A stretch of DNA of 64,000 nucleotides from Streptomyces sp. AV19 (GTDB taxonomy: Bacteria > Actinomycetota > Actinomycetes > Streptomycetales > Streptomycetaceae), in the NCBI RefSeq assembly GCF_015999245.1, contig NZ_JAEAMR010000022.1:485422-549421 (forward strand), in the 5' to 3' direction. The first letter of the stretch is position 1. Each line of letters starts with the position of its first letter. A program made the position numbers and the translations under genes. The notes beneath the pieces were generated by a model. That model saw only the letters and a list, made by a program, of their open reading frames with translations. It was not told where the DNA came from and made no database searches. This document shows positions 51,119-60,310 of the stretch, one piece after another.

Positions 51119-53170
51119 CTACTTCTTCGTGGCGGCCTTTTCCTTGCGGGGCTGCGCGACGGGGCCGCGGCGCACCGCGCCCGGGGCGTTCCACTCGGCG
51201 CGCTTGCGGGCGCGGCGGCGGGCGGCCTCGGAGGAGTCGAGCTGCCAGGGGACGGAGGTCACCATGACACCCGGCGTGAAGAGCAGGCGGCCCTTGAGGC
51301 GCAGGGCGCTCTGGTTGTGCAGCAGGTGCTCGTACCAGTGGCCGACCACGTACTCGGGGATGTAGACGCTGACCACGTCACGCGGGCTCTCCTTGCGGAG
51401 CGACTTCACGTAGTCGATCACCGGCCGGGTGATCTCGCGGTACGGCGAGTCGAGGATCTTCAGCGGGACGTCGACGCCCCGGTTGTGCCACTCCTCGCGC
51501 AGCGCCTTGGTCTCGGCCGGGTCGACGCTGATGCTCAGGGCCTCCAGCGTGTCCGAGCGCATCAGCTTGGCGTAGCCGAGGGCGCGCAGGGTCGGCTTGT
51601 GGACCTTGGAGACCAGCACGATGGAGTGCACCCGGGAGGGCCGTACGGCGTGCTCGCCCGGCTCCTCGGCGAGGGCGATCTCCTCGGCGACCCGGTCGTA
51701 GTGGCGGCGGATCGCGGTCATGGTGGCGTAGAAGATCACCATGCCGAGCAGGGCGACCCAGGCGCCGTGGGTGAACTTCGTCAGCAGCACGACGACGAGG
51801 ACCAGGCCGGTGAGGAAGCCGCCGAAGGTGTTGATCGCCCGGGAGCGGATCATGTGGCGGCGCTTGGCCGGGTCGGTCTCGGTCGCCAGGTGGCGGTTCC
51901 AGTGCCGGACCATGCCGATCTGGCTGAGGGTGAAGGAGACGAAGACGCCGACGATGTACAGCTGGATCAGCTTGGTGGAGTCGGCCCCGTAGATGTAGAC
52001 CAGCACCGCCGCGGCGCCGGCCAGCAGCACGATGCCGTTGGAGAAGGCGAGCCGGTCGCCGCGGGTGTGCAGCTGGCGCGGCAGGTAGCGGTCCTGGGCG
52101 AGGATCGAGCCGAGCAGCGGGAAGCCGTTGTAGGCGGTGTTCGCGGCCAGGAAGAGGACGAGCGCGGTGGCGGCGGCGAGCAGGATGAAGAGGAACGATC
52201 CGTTGCCGAAGACCGCCTCGGCCACCTGTGAGATGACCGGGTTCTGGGTGTAGCCGTCGCCGACCGGCACGCCGTTCTTGAGCAGGTCGGTGGCCGGGTT
52301 CTCGGCCATCCGGACCTTGGTGACCATGGCCAGGCCGATGATGCCGCAGAACATGGTGACGGCCAGGCCGCCCATCAGGGCCAGCGTGGTGGCGGCGTTC
52401 TTCGACTTCGGCTTGCGGAAGGCGGGGACGCCGTTGCTGATCGCCTCGACGCCGGTGAGCGCGGCGCAGCCGGAGGAGAAGGCCCGCAGCAGCAGGAAGA
52501 CCAGCGCGAAGCCGGCGAGGCCCTGGTGCTCGGCGTGGATGGTGTAGTCGGCGGTGGGGGCCTTCATGCTGTCGCCCGCGACCAGGCCGCGGTAGGCACC
52601 CCAGGCGATCATCAGGAAGACGCCGCCGACGAACACGTACGTGGGGATCGCGAAGAGCTTGCCCGACTCCTTGACGCCGCGCAGGTTCATCAGGGTGAGC
52701 AGCACGATCACCACGACGGCGCAGATGGTCTTGTGCTCGATGATGAACGGCACGGCCGAGCCGAGGTTCTCGATGCCGGAGGAGATCGAGACCGCGACGG
52801 TCAGGACGTAGTCGACGAGCAGGGCGCTGGCGACGGTGAGGCCGGCCTTGGGGCCGAGGTTGGTGGTGGCGACCTCGTAGTCGCCGCCGCCGCTGGGGTA
52901 GGCGTGGACGTTCTGGCGGTACGAGGCGACCACCGTGAACATCAGCACGACGACCGCGACGGCGATCCACGGGCTGAACTTGTAGGCCGACACGCCGGCC
53001 ACGGAGAGGACGAGGAGCACTTCGCCCGGCGCGTACGCCACCGAGGAGAGCGGGTCGGACGCGAAGACGGGGAGTGCGATGCGCTTGGGAAGAAGGGTTT
53101 CTCCCAGCTTGTCGCTGCGCAGCGCCTGCCCGATGAGGATCCGTTTCGGCAGGTCGGTCAGTTTGGACAC
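51119..53170 (-). CDS. APC-family transporter, KimA-like (potassium importer type)
   Basis: 683 aa. About twelve hydrophobic helices lie between residues 45 and 480, then a soluble C-terminal domain of about 180 residues. The sequence follows B. subtilis KimA closely in places: FASDPLSSVAYAPGEVLL, YRQNVHAYPSGGGDYEVA, LRAFSSGCAALTGVEAISN, AANTAYNGFPLLGSILAQDRYLPRQLHTRGDRLAFSNG and HLLHNQSALRLK. KimA imports K+ and is controlled by c-di-AMP. The older label is amino acid permease. The GTG at 53170 is preferred because the family start follows it. The gap to the upstream P450 is 105 bases, too short for a c-di-AMP riboswitch. Confidence 0.88.
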   Translation of the reverse strand: MSKLTDLPKRILIGQALRSDKLGETLLPKRIALPVFASDPLSSVAYAPGEVLLVLSVAGVSAYKFSPWIAVAVVVLMFTVVASYRQNVHAYPSGGGDYEVATTNLGPKAGLTVASALLVDYVLTVAVSISSGIENLGSAVPFIIEHKTICAVVVIVLLTLMNLRGVKESGKLFAIPTYVFVGGVFLMIAWGAYRGLVAGDSMKAPTADYTIHAEHQGLAGFALVFLLLRAFSSGCAALTGVEAISNGVPAFRKPKSKNAATTLALMGGLAVTMFCGIIGLAMVTKVRMAENPATDLLKNGVPVGDGYTQNPVISQVAEAVFGNGSFLFILLAAATALVLFLAANTAYNGFPLLGSILAQDRYLPRQLHTRGDRLAFSNGIVLLAGAAAVLVYIYGADSTKLIQLYIVGVFVSFTLSQIGMVRHWNRHLATETDPAKRRHMIRSRAINTFGGFLTGLVLVVVLLTKFTHGAWVALLGMVIFYATMTAIRRHYDRVAEEIALAEEPGEHAVRPSRVHSIVLVSKVHKPTLRALGYAKLMRSDTLEALSISVDPAETKALREEWHNRGVDVPLKILDSPYREITRPVIDYVKSLRKESPRDVVSVYIPEYVVGHWYEHLLHNQSALRLKGRLLFTPGVMVTSVPWQLDSSEAARRRARKRAEWNAPGAVRRGPVAQPRKEKAATKK

Positions 53171-53275
53171 GCAGAGGATCGTAAGGGTTCGGTATTGACC
53201 GCGCCCACCCGCCACCCACCAGTAACGGAAATCGGATTCCGGGCGATCACCGGTTCCGGTGGGTGACGGCAGAGG

Positions 53276-54517
53276 TCACAGGTGCAGGTGTGCCGGGAGG
53301 GACCGGTGGCCGTTGGAGATGAAGGAATCGACCGGCTCCAGCAGCTCCGGGGCGACCGCGAGGGTCAGTTCGGGGAACCGCTCGAAGAGCGCTGGCAGGG
53401 CGACGGCCGCCTCCAGCCGGGCCAGCGGGGCGCCGATGCAGAAGTGGACGCCATGGCCGAAGGCGAGGTGTTCCTTAGTGGCACGTGTCACGTCGAAGAC
53501 GTCGGGACGGGTGCCCTCGCCGTACCGCTCCGGGTCGCGGCCGGCGGCCGCGTAGGCCGCGAGGATCGCGTCGCCCTTGCGGAGGGTGACGCCGCCGTCG
53601 AGCTCGATGTCCTCCACGGCGTAGCGCAGCGGCAGGTTGGCGACGGGCGTCTGGACGCGGAGGGTCTCCTCGACGACGTCGTCCCAGCCGGCCTTCCCCG
53701 CGCGGACCAGGGCGAGCTGCTCGGGATGGGTGAGCAGGGCGTGGATGGCGTTGTCGAGGAGGTTGACGGTGGTCTCGTGGCCGGCGCTGATCACCAGCAG
53801 CAGGGTGTCGAGGAGTTCCTGCTCGCTGAGCCGGGTGTCGCCCTCGTCGTCGCGCGCGGCGATCAGGGCGCTGGTCAGGTCGTCGCCGGGCTCGGCGCGC
53901 TTGGCGGCGACGAGTTCGCCCAGCAGCCGGTACATCTCGGTGTAGGTCGCGGTGACCTCCTCGGGGTCGGCCGAGGTGTGGAAGATCGAGTCGACGCAGC
54001 GGCGCAGGCCGGCGCGCAGTTCCTCGTCCCCGACGCCCATCAGCTCGCAGATGACCTGGATGGGCAGCGGGTAGGCGTAGCCCTCGCGGAGGTCCACGGT
54101 GGCGCCGGGGCCGTGCGTGGCGAGGCCGTCGAGGAGCTCCGCGGTGATCTTCTCGATGCGGGGGCGCATGCCGGCGGTGCGGCGCGCGGTGAGGGCCTTG
54201 GCGACGAGGCCGCGCAGCCGGCGGTGGTCACTGCCGTAGGCGGTGAACATGTTCTGCACCGCGACCCAGGTGAACAGCGGCCACTCCGGGGAGATCTCGC
54301 CGTTGATCCAGGCGGGCCAGTGCCGGCGCGGGTCCTTGGAGACGCGGGGGTCGGTGAGCAGGCGCTTGAGCAGCGCCTGGGAGCTCACCGCCCATGCCAC
54401 CACGCCACCAGGGAGCTCCACGGGGGTCGCCGGCCCGCGGGAGCGGACGCGGGCGGCCTCGCCGTGGACGTCCCGGCCGGAGGGGTCGATCCGGAGGGGC
54501 GGGAGGGAAGGTTCCAT
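53276..54517 (-). CDS. Cytochrome P450 at the end of the conservon
   Basis: 413 aa with canonical P450 motifs: an I-helix AGHETT, an EETLR ExxR helix, and a heme loop AFGHGVHFCIGAPLAR with the cysteine ligand. There is no membrane anchor, as usual for bacterial P450s. The start overlaps the end of the preceding P450 gene by about 130 bases in a different frame, far more than the 4-base overlaps of the rest of the operon. Together with cvnA-cvnE it makes a six-gene conservon. Substrate unknown. Confidence 0.9.
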   Translation of the reverse strand: MEPSLPPLRIDPSGRDVHGEAARVRSRGPATPVELPGGVVAWAVSSQALLKRLLTDPRVSKDPRRHWPAWINGEISPEWPLFTWVAVQNMFTAYGSDHRRLRGLVAKALTARRTAGMRPRIEKITAELLDGLATHGPGATVDLREGYAYPLPIQVICELMGVGDEELRAGLRRCVDSIFHTSADPEEVTATYTEMYRLLGELVAAKRAEPGDDLTSALIAARDDEGDTRLSEQELLDTLLLVISAGHETTVNLLDNAIHALLTHPEQLALVRAGKAGWDDVVEETLRVQTPVANLPLRYAVEDIELDGGVTLRKGDAILAAYAAAGRDPERYGEGTRPDVFDVTRATKEHLAFGHGVHFCIGAPLARLEAAVALPALFERFPELTLAVAPELLEPVDSFISNGHRSLPAHLHL

Positions 54518-55860
54518 CGGCTGTCTCCAGGGGTCTCGGCGGGGGGCTCGACGGGTGTCCCGGCGGGTGTTTCGGCGGGGAGTCCGGCAGCGCGCGCGGC
54601 GGCCGGTTCCGGCGCCCGCGCGGGGACGGGCTGCGGCGGGAAGCGGACGGGCAGCGCGGTCAGCGCGCGGTGGAAGGGGCCGGGCCGCCACACCAACCGG
54701 TCGTCGGGTACGGCCAGTTCGAGGTCGGGGAGCCGGTCCAGGAGCCGCTCGACGGCGACGGAGGCGATGAGCCGGGCGGGGTCCTTGGCCGGGCAGTGGT
54801 GGGGGCCGGCGCTCCAGGCGAGGTGGGCGCGGTTGCCGGTGCGCTGCCCCGAGTGCCGCTCGGGGCGCAGCGCGGGGTCGGTGTTGGCGGCGGCGAAGCT
54901 GACGACGACGGGGTCACCCGCGCGCAGCCGCACGCCCGCGAAGTCCAGGTCGGCCGTGGGGTAGTGGACGCCGTAGTTGGCCATCGGCGGGTCGAGCCAC
55001 AGGACTTCGTCGAGCGCGTCGTCCACGGGCATGCTGCCGCCGGCCAGATCGCCCGCGAAACGGTCGTCGCACAGCAGCAGGCGCAGCGCCCCGGCGACGA
55101 GGTTCTGCTGTGGCTCGGTGCCCGCGCCCATGAGGACGACGATCTGGTGGATCATCTCCTCGTCGGTGAGCCGGGCCGGGTGGGCCATCAGCCAGGAGGT
55201 CATGTCGGCGCCGGGCTGCCGCCGTTTGATGCCGATGAGTTCGGTGAGGGTGGTGTAGACGAGGGTGTTGGCGCGTTCGGCGTCGACGCCGTCGAAGATG
55301 CCGGACATGCCCTCGACGAGGCGGTCGCCGAGCTCGGGCGGGCAGCCGAAGAGCTGGTTGAAGACGAGCAGCGGCAGGACCTTGGCGTAGGAACCGAGCA
55401 GGTCGGCCTCGCCGAGCGCGGTGAAGCGGTCGATGAGGGTGTCGGCGCTGCGCTCGACGTAGCCGCGCAGGGCGTTGGGGTCGATGCGCTCCAGGCTGTC
55501 GGTGACCGCGCCGCGCAGCCTGCGGTGCTGCTCGCCGTCGGTGAACAGGCAGTTGGGCCGGTAGGCCATCATCGGCACGACGGGGTTGTCCGGCGCGATG
55601 CGGCCCTCCGCCAGGTCGCGCCAGCGCCGCGGGTCCTTGGCGAACGTGCCGGGGCTGCGCAGCACTTCGAGGGCGGCACGGTAGTCGGTGACCAGGTGCG
55701 CCGGTACGCCGGGGGCGAGTTCGACGGGCACGACGGGCCCGTGGGCGCGCAGCCGCCGGTAGACGGCGTGCGGGTCGGCGGCGAACTCCGGTCCGTGCAG
55801 CGCGGTCGCGCCCCGGTGGGCGGGGCACTGCCCGGTGCCCGGGGCGGGGCGGTGGTTCAC
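54385..55860 (-). CDS. cvnE: Conservon cytochrome P450 (CvnE type)
   Basis: 491 aa. The I-helix reads MGAGTEPQQNL and the heme loop WSAGPHHCPAKDPARL. Both depart from the usual AGxET and FGxGxHxCxG patterns but agree with what I recall of CvnE proteins. The last 85 residues are a Pro/Ala-rich tail that overlaps the start of the next P450 gene. The GTG start overlaps the cvnD stop. Conservon P450s are thought to act with the CvnA-D complex in signalling rather than ordinary biosynthesis; in S. coelicolor such operons affect development. Confidence 0.88.
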   Translation of the reverse strand: MNHRPAPGTGQCPAHRGATALHGPEFAADPHAVYRRLRAHGPVVPVELAPGVPAHLVTDYRAALEVLRSPGTFAKDPRRWRDLAEGRIAPDNPVVPMMAYRPNCLFTDGEQHRRLRGAVTDSLERIDPNALRGYVERSADTLIDRFTALGEADLLGSYAKVLPLLVFNQLFGCPPELGDRLVEGMSGIFDGVDAERANTLVYTTLTELIGIKRRQPGADMTSWLMAHPARLTDEEMIHQIVVLMGAGTEPQQNLVAGALRLLLCDDRFAGDLAGGSMPVDDALDEVLWLDPPMANYGVHYPTADLDFAGVRLRAGDPVVVSFAAANTDPALRPERHSGQRTGNRAHLAWSAGPHHCPAKDPARLIASVAVERLLDRLPDLELAVPDDRLVWRPGPFHRALTALPVRFPPQPVPARAPEPAAARAAGLPAETPAGTPVEPPAETPGDSRWNLPSRPSGSTPPAGTSTARPPASAPAGRRPPWSSLVAWWHGR

Positions 55861-56510
55861 ACGGGCTCCCGGGTGATGGTGCGGGTGTGGAGCAGGTGGT
55901 CCACGAGGGTGATCAGGGCGCGGGTGGCGGAGCGGCGGTCCCGGGCGTCGCAGGTGACCAGCGGGGTCTCGGGGAGCAGGTCCAGGGCCTCGCGGATCTC
56001 CTCCTCGGGGTGCGCGGGGGCGTCGTCGAAGTGGTTGACGGCGACCGCGTACGGCAGGTCGTGCTCCTCCAGCAGGCCCATGACGTCGAAGGACTGCTCC
56101 AGCCGCCGGGTGTCGGCCAGGACGACCGCGCCGAGGGCGCCCTGGGTCATGTCCAGCCACAGCCGGGTGAACCGCTGCTGGCCGGGGGCTCCGAAGAGGT
56201 AGAGGACGAGGCCGTCGTTGATGGTGATGCGGCCGAAGTCCATGGCGACGGTGGTGGTCGTCTTGCCGGCGGTGCCGGCCAGGTCGTCCAGGTGCGCGCC
56301 GGCCTGGGTCATCGTCTCCTCGGTGCGCAGCGGCCGGATCTCGGAGAGGGCCCCGACGAACGTGGTCTTGCCCACCCCGAAGTGACCGACGACGAGCACC
56401 TTCGCGGCGGTGCGCACGGTCCGTGGCAGGTAGACGCCGCTGTCGTGTGCGCCGCCGTCGCGGACGCCGCTGTCACGGACGCCGCCGTCACAGGCGAGCG
56501 CGGAGTCCAT
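55857..56510 (-). CDS. cvnD: Conservon Ras-like GTPase CvnD
   Basis: 217 aa. After a repeat-like Asp/Gly/Ser N terminus of about 30 residues comes the GTPase fold: VVGHFGVGKTTFVGAL as G1, a threonine-rich switch (AGKTTTTVAMDFG), LFGAPGQQRF as the G3 equivalent, and VNHFD in the NKxD position. The G4 motif is thus changed (NHFD), as is usual in CvnD and MglA-like proteins. It probably cycles on the CvnB/CvnC complex at the membrane. It overlaps cvnC by 23 bases. Confidence 0.93.
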   Translation of the reverse strand: MDSALACDGGVRDSGVRDGGAHDSGVYLPRTVRTAAKVLVVGHFGVGKTTFVGALSEIRPLRTEETMTQAGAHLDDLAGTAGKTTTTVAMDFGRITINDGLVLYLFGAPGQQRFTRLWLDMTQGALGAVVLADTRRLEQSFDVMGLLEEHDLPYAVAVNHFDDAPAHPEEEIREALDLLPETPLVTCDARDRRSATRALITLVDHLLHTRTITREPV

Positions 56511-56850
56511 CGAGCACCTCCTGGAGGATCTGGGCCTCGGGCAGCTGGGCCGAGGGGATGGGGGCCCGGGTGGCGAGGTGGCCGCTGTCCACCAGATCGC
56601 CGAGGAGCACCTTGGTGACGCTGACCGGAAGGCCGAGGTGGCCGGCGATCTCGGCGACGGAGAGGGCGCCGCCGAGGCAGAGCTCCATCATGCGGCGCTT
56701 CTCCGGGCTGAGTCCGGCCAGCGGCCGGTCGCTGTGCGCCATGACCAGGGTGACCAGGTCGAAGGTGTTGCGCGTGGGGTGGGACCGGCCGTCCGTGACG
56801 ACGTACGGCCTGACGAGTCCCCGCTCGCGCCGCGGCGTCGCCGGGGTCAT
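56488..56850 (-). CDS. cvnC: Conservon DUF742 protein CvnC
   Basis: 120 aa. The DUF742 pattern is clear: LVRPYVVTDGR near the N terminus, then a winged-helix-like segment with ELCLGGALSVAEIAGHLGLPVSVTKVLLGDLVDSG. It has no enzymatic residues and is thought to bind CvnB and CvnD. Its start overlaps the cvnB stop by 4 bases. Confidence 0.93.
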   Translation of the reverse strand: MTPATPRRERGLVRPYVVTDGRSHPTRNTFDLVTLVMAHSDRPLAGLSPEKRRMMELCLGGALSVAEIAGHLGLPVSVTKVLLGDLVDSGHLATRAPIPSAQLPEAQILQEVLDGLRARL

Positions 56851-57284
56851 GCCGGACTGCCCGGGCCCTGCCAGCCGGTGTCCTGCCGCGGCGGGGTGCT
56901 CAGTTCCTTGCCGAGGCCCGCGACGGTCTTCTGCATGCGGAAGGTGACGGCCTCCATGTCGACGTTCTCGGTGGCCGAGACGGCGAGGTAGGCGCCGGGT
57001 CCGGCGGCGATGAGGAAGACGTAGCCGTGGGCGAACTCGATGAGGGTCTGCCGCCAGGGGGTGTCGCGGGGGGCGGGGTGGGTGCAGAAGTCGGCCGTGG
57101 AGCGGCTGATCGACTGGAGGCCGGAGAGCGCGGCGGCCTGGCGTTCGGCCTCGTCCCGGGCGATGCCGGCGGAGTGGGCGCGCAGCATGCCGTCGGCGGA
57201 GAGCAGGATCGCGTGGCGGGCCTCGGGGATCTTGACGACCTCGTCCAGCATCCACGCCAGGTCGTTGTTCAGGTGGTCGTTCAC
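56847..57284 (-). CDS. cvnB: Conservon roadblock/LC7 protein CvnB
   Basis: 145 aa. It has the roadblock fold with DLAWMLDEVVKIPEARHAILLSADGMLRAHSAGI, then TPWRQTLIEFAHGYVFLIAAGPGAYLAV. Roadblock proteins regulate small GTPases, here CvnD. The GTG start overlaps the cvnA stop. It is similar in kind to MglB partners of MglA. Confidence 0.93.
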   Translation of the reverse strand: MNDHLNNDLAWMLDEVVKIPEARHAILLSADGMLRAHSAGIARDEAERQAAALSGLQSISRSTADFCTHPAPRDTPWRQTLIEFAHGYVFLIAAGPGAYLAVSATENVDMEAVTFRMQKTVAGLGKELSTPPRQDTGWQGPGSPA

Positions 57285-59158
57285 GCGGAGGGGTTCCCTT
57301 CGTCTTCTGCGGGGGCCGGGAGCGGGCCGGGGAGCGGGGTGCCGGACGCGGGGGTGCGTCCGGAGCGGGTGCCGCGGGCGAACGCGCCCATGCGGCGGGC
57401 GGTCTCCTCGGGCGACCGCTCCGCGGGAGCGGGCGCCTCGGCGGCGGGCGTCGCGGCGGTCGGCCGGGGAGCGGGGTGGCCCGCGGACCCGGGGCGGCGC
57501 CGGCGGCGCTTGGGCAGACCGCCGGCGGTGGTGGCGCGGGGCGGCTCGGGCGCGGGGTGGCCTGCCGGCCCGGGTACGGGCTCGGGGGCGGCCCCGGCCG
57601 GATCCGCCGCCGACGCGAGGTGGTCCGCCGGGCCTGGCCCGGGTGCGGGGACGGCCCCGGACGGCTCCGGTGCCGAGGCCGGCTGCGCTGCCGGCGCGGG
57701 CGCGGGACGGTCCGCCGGGTAGGCGGCGGACGGCCCGGTGGGCTCCGCAGCCGGGTGACCCGACGGCGCGGACCCGGACGGCCTCCGGGCCTGATACCAG
57801 GCCGGGGTGGTCCCGGACGGTCCGTCCACCGGATGGCCGGCCCACGGGGACGCGGAGGCGGCCTCGTCCGGCTCCCAGGCCGACCGGTCCGACGGGGCGG
57901 CGGACGGCCCGGGCGCGGGACGACCCGCCGTCCCCGGCCGGGCGGGCCACTCCGGCGCGGGCGCCTGACGGCCCGTCGGTTCGCCGGACGGCGCGAACGG
58001 CTCCGGCGCCTGGCGGCCCGCCGGACGGGCGGGCACCCCAGGGGCCCCCGGGCCCGCCGGCGAGGCGGACGGCGGCGTCCGGTGCGTCCCTCCGCTCCGC
58101 GGAGCCGCCGTGCGCCCCGGCGCCGCCAGCGGCACCGTCCCGGGCCCGTCGAGGTCCAAGTGGTTCAGCAGCGCGACGGGCAGGAACAGGACGGCCCGCA
58201 CACCGCCGTACGGCGAGCGGGTGTCCACGGAGACGCTGAAGCCGTAGCGGGCGGCGAGCGCCCCGATGACGGGGAAGCCGAACTGCGGCGGGTCGCCGAG
58301 CCGGGAGACGTCCACGCCCCGGCGGCCGGACAGCAGCGCGACGGCCCGTTCCACCTCCTCGCGGTCCATGCCCACGCCGGCGTCGTCGATGACGACGCAC
58401 GCGCCGTTGTGCACCGGCTGGAGGCTGACCTCGACGGTGGTGTTGGGCTGCGAGTGGCGGGCGGCGTTGTCGAGGAGCTCGGCGACGGCGAGCACGACGG
58501 GCTCCACCGCGCGGCTGACGACGGCGAGCGTCTCACCGGCCGGGCCGTGCACCCGGACGCGGCGGTAGTCGCGGATCCGGGACGTGGCGCCGCGCACGAC
58601 GTCGGTCAGCGGCGAGGCGACGCGCTGCCGGCCGGGCCACGAGCCGCAGAGCACGCCGATGGCCTGGGCGCGGCGGCCGAACTGGGAGTTGGTGTGGTCG
58701 ATCTCCAGCAGGTCGCGCAGCACTTCGGGGTCGTCGTGCCGGTCCTGCATGGTGGAGATGGCCAGTTGCTGCTCATGCGCGAGGCCCTGGAGGGCGCGCA
58801 TGGAGGCCCGCAGCGCCGCCTTGGCGGACTGGTCGGCACGCACCTGGGCCTTGTCCACGGCCCGGGCGAAGTGGTCCATCACGGCCTGGAGGCTGTGGGC
58901 GAACGCGGTGCCGGCGAGCCGGTCGTCGAGGATGCCGGGCAGCGGCACGGCGGTGTCCGCCGAGTCCGTGACGGCCGGCAGCCGCACGTCGACCAGACGG
59001 GCGGCCTCCTCGTCGCGCGCCCGCACGCTCTCCTCCAGCGCGGCGGCGCGGGCCCGCAGCGCGGCGGCGATCCGGCGCTGGCGCACCAGCAGGACCACCG
59101 CGGCGACCAGTGCCACGGCCAGGCACCAGATCCCCGCTCCCGATATGTGATGTGACAT
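57281..59158 (-). CDS. cvnA: Conservon sensor histidine-kinase-like protein CvnA
   Basis: 625 aa. There is one N-terminal membrane helix (about residues 7-25, ending in LLVRQRR), a coiled-coil stretch, then a HATPase_c domain with an N box (ELLDNAARHSQPN) and a DDAGVGMD segment. The last 240 residues are Pro/Ala/Gly-rich and predicted disordered, with recurring TGHPA- and PAAP-like units. It has no receiver or classic H-box, as in other CvnA proteins. It is first in the operon; the ATG follows GAGGA. It should anchor the GTPase complex at the membrane. Confidence 0.93.
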   Translation of the reverse strand: MSHHISGAGIWCLAVALVAAVVLLVRQRRIAAALRARAAALEESVRARDEEAARLVDVRLPAVTDSADTAVPLPGILDDRLAGTAFAHSLQAVMDHFARAVDKAQVRADQSAKAALRASMRALQGLAHEQQLAISTMQDRHDDPEVLRDLLEIDHTNSQFGRRAQAIGVLCGSWPGRQRVASPLTDVVRGATSRIRDYRRVRVHGPAGETLAVVSRAVEPVVLAVAELLDNAARHSQPNTTVEVSLQPVHNGACVVIDDAGVGMDREEVERAVALLSGRRGVDVSRLGDPPQFGFPVIGALAARYGFSVSVDTRSPYGGVRAVLFLPVALLNHLDLDGPGTVPLAAPGRTAAPRSGGTHRTPPSASPAGPGAPGVPARPAGRQAPEPFAPSGEPTGRQAPAPEWPARPGTAGRPAPGPSAAPSDRSAWEPDEAASASPWAGHPVDGPSGTTPAWYQARRPSGSAPSGHPAAEPTGPSAAYPADRPAPAPAAQPASAPEPSGAVPAPGPGPADHLASAADPAGAAPEPVPGPAGHPAPEPPRATTAGGLPKRRRRRPGSAGHPAPRPTAATPAAEAPAPAERSPEETARRMGAFARGTRSGRTPASGTPLPGPLPAPAEDEGNPSA

Positions 59159-59426
59159 CAATTCCTCTTGGACGCCGGTTCGTGCGGGCGGCGGGACGGG
59201 GTCGCTGCGTCCTGACGTCCCGTCCAAAAGCGGAATACGCGGATCATCCAACCACACCCGTGACCCTGCATCCGTTCTCGTTCTCGAATACCGAACAAAC
59301 AAGCGCCTCCTGTCCGCCCATGCCGGGGCGAGCAGGAGGCGACAGGGGGTTTTCGGTCGGCATTCGGCCGGATTCCGGCCGGGATCCGGCCCGAACGGCG
59401 TCCGGGAAGGACGAGCTGACCTGCCG

Positions 59427-60041
59427 TCAGGCGGAGAGGCCGATCTTCAGGGCGGTGGCGATCCCGGTGGCCCGGCGGGCCTGGTAGGCGACCGCGGCGA
59501 GGTTGTCGGGGTGCACGTTGCCCGGCTGGTTGTGGGTCACGCTGCTCGCGCCGTACGGGTTGCCGTTGGCCTTCTCGAACTGGACCGGGTCGGTGAAACC
59601 GGGCGGCACGATGATCGCGCCCCAGTGGTAGAAGGTGTTGTTCAGCGCCAGGATGGTGGATTCCTGGCCGCCGTGCGCGTTGTTGGTCGAGGTGAAGGAC
59701 GAGACGACCTTGTTGGTCAGCTTGCCCTGGAACCAGATCCCGCCGGTCGTGTCCAGGAACTGCTTGAGCTGGGCGGCCGGCAGACCGAAGCGGGTGGGCG
59801 TGCCGAAGAGGATCGCGTCGGCCCAGACCAGGTCGTCCAGTGTGGCCTCGGGCACGTCCTCGGTGGCCGCCGCGTGGGCCGCCCAGGCCTCGTTGGCCTC
59901 GACGGCGCTCTTCGGGGCGAGCTCGGCGACCTTGCGGAGGCGCACCTCGGCACCGGCCTTCTCGGCCTCGGCCGCGGCGGCCTCCGCCATCTTGTGGATG
60001 TTGCCGGTGGACGAGTAGTAGATGACGGCGACGTTGGTCAT
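59427..60041 (-). CDS. wrbA: NAD(P)H:quinone oxidoreductase, WrbA type
   Basis: 204 aa flavodoxin-like protein. The FMN loop YYSSTGNIHKMA at residues 8-19, a FGTPTRFG motif, GGIWFQGKLTNK and THNQPGN match WrbA. It reduces quinones by two electrons, limiting oxidative damage. The ATG has an AAGGAG ribosome site. Upstream at 60063-60100 a short GTCGAAGGT repeat occurs twice. Divergent to the transaldolase-like gene. Confidence 0.92.
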   Translation of the reverse strand: MTNVAVIYYSSTGNIHKMAEAAAAEAEKAGAEVRLRKVAELAPKSAVEANEAWAAHAAATEDVPEATLDDLVWADAILFGTPTRFGLPAAQLKQFLDTTGGIWFQGKLTNKVVSSFTSTNNAHGGQESTILALNNTFYHWGAIIVPPGFTDPVQFEKANGNPYGASSVTHNQPGNVHPDNLAAVAYQARRATGIATALKIGLSA

Positions 60042-60310
60042 GGCCGAGCGGACTCCTTGATGTCGAAGGTGTCGAAGGTGTCGAACCGGTCGAGCGGTGT
60101 CGGCACATGGTGAGGGGTTACCGTGCGAACGGCCAAGCCGGGGCCCGCAGTCAGTCAACTCGCCGCTTCCCGGAGCACGTCCGGATTCCGGACCCCGAAG
60201 GCCCCCGAATGTGACGAAGTAGGGCAGGGCCGTTCGACGCCGGGGCGCTCCCTTCCTAATGTGCGTGCTGCGGTTGGGTGTTCCGTGTTGTGGGAGAAGG
60301 GGACGCGTCC

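Noticed and set aside
53171..53275. c-di-AMP (ydaO) riboswitch before the KimA-like transporter
   Set aside because: The gap is only about 105 bases and shows no conserved ydaO core by eye.
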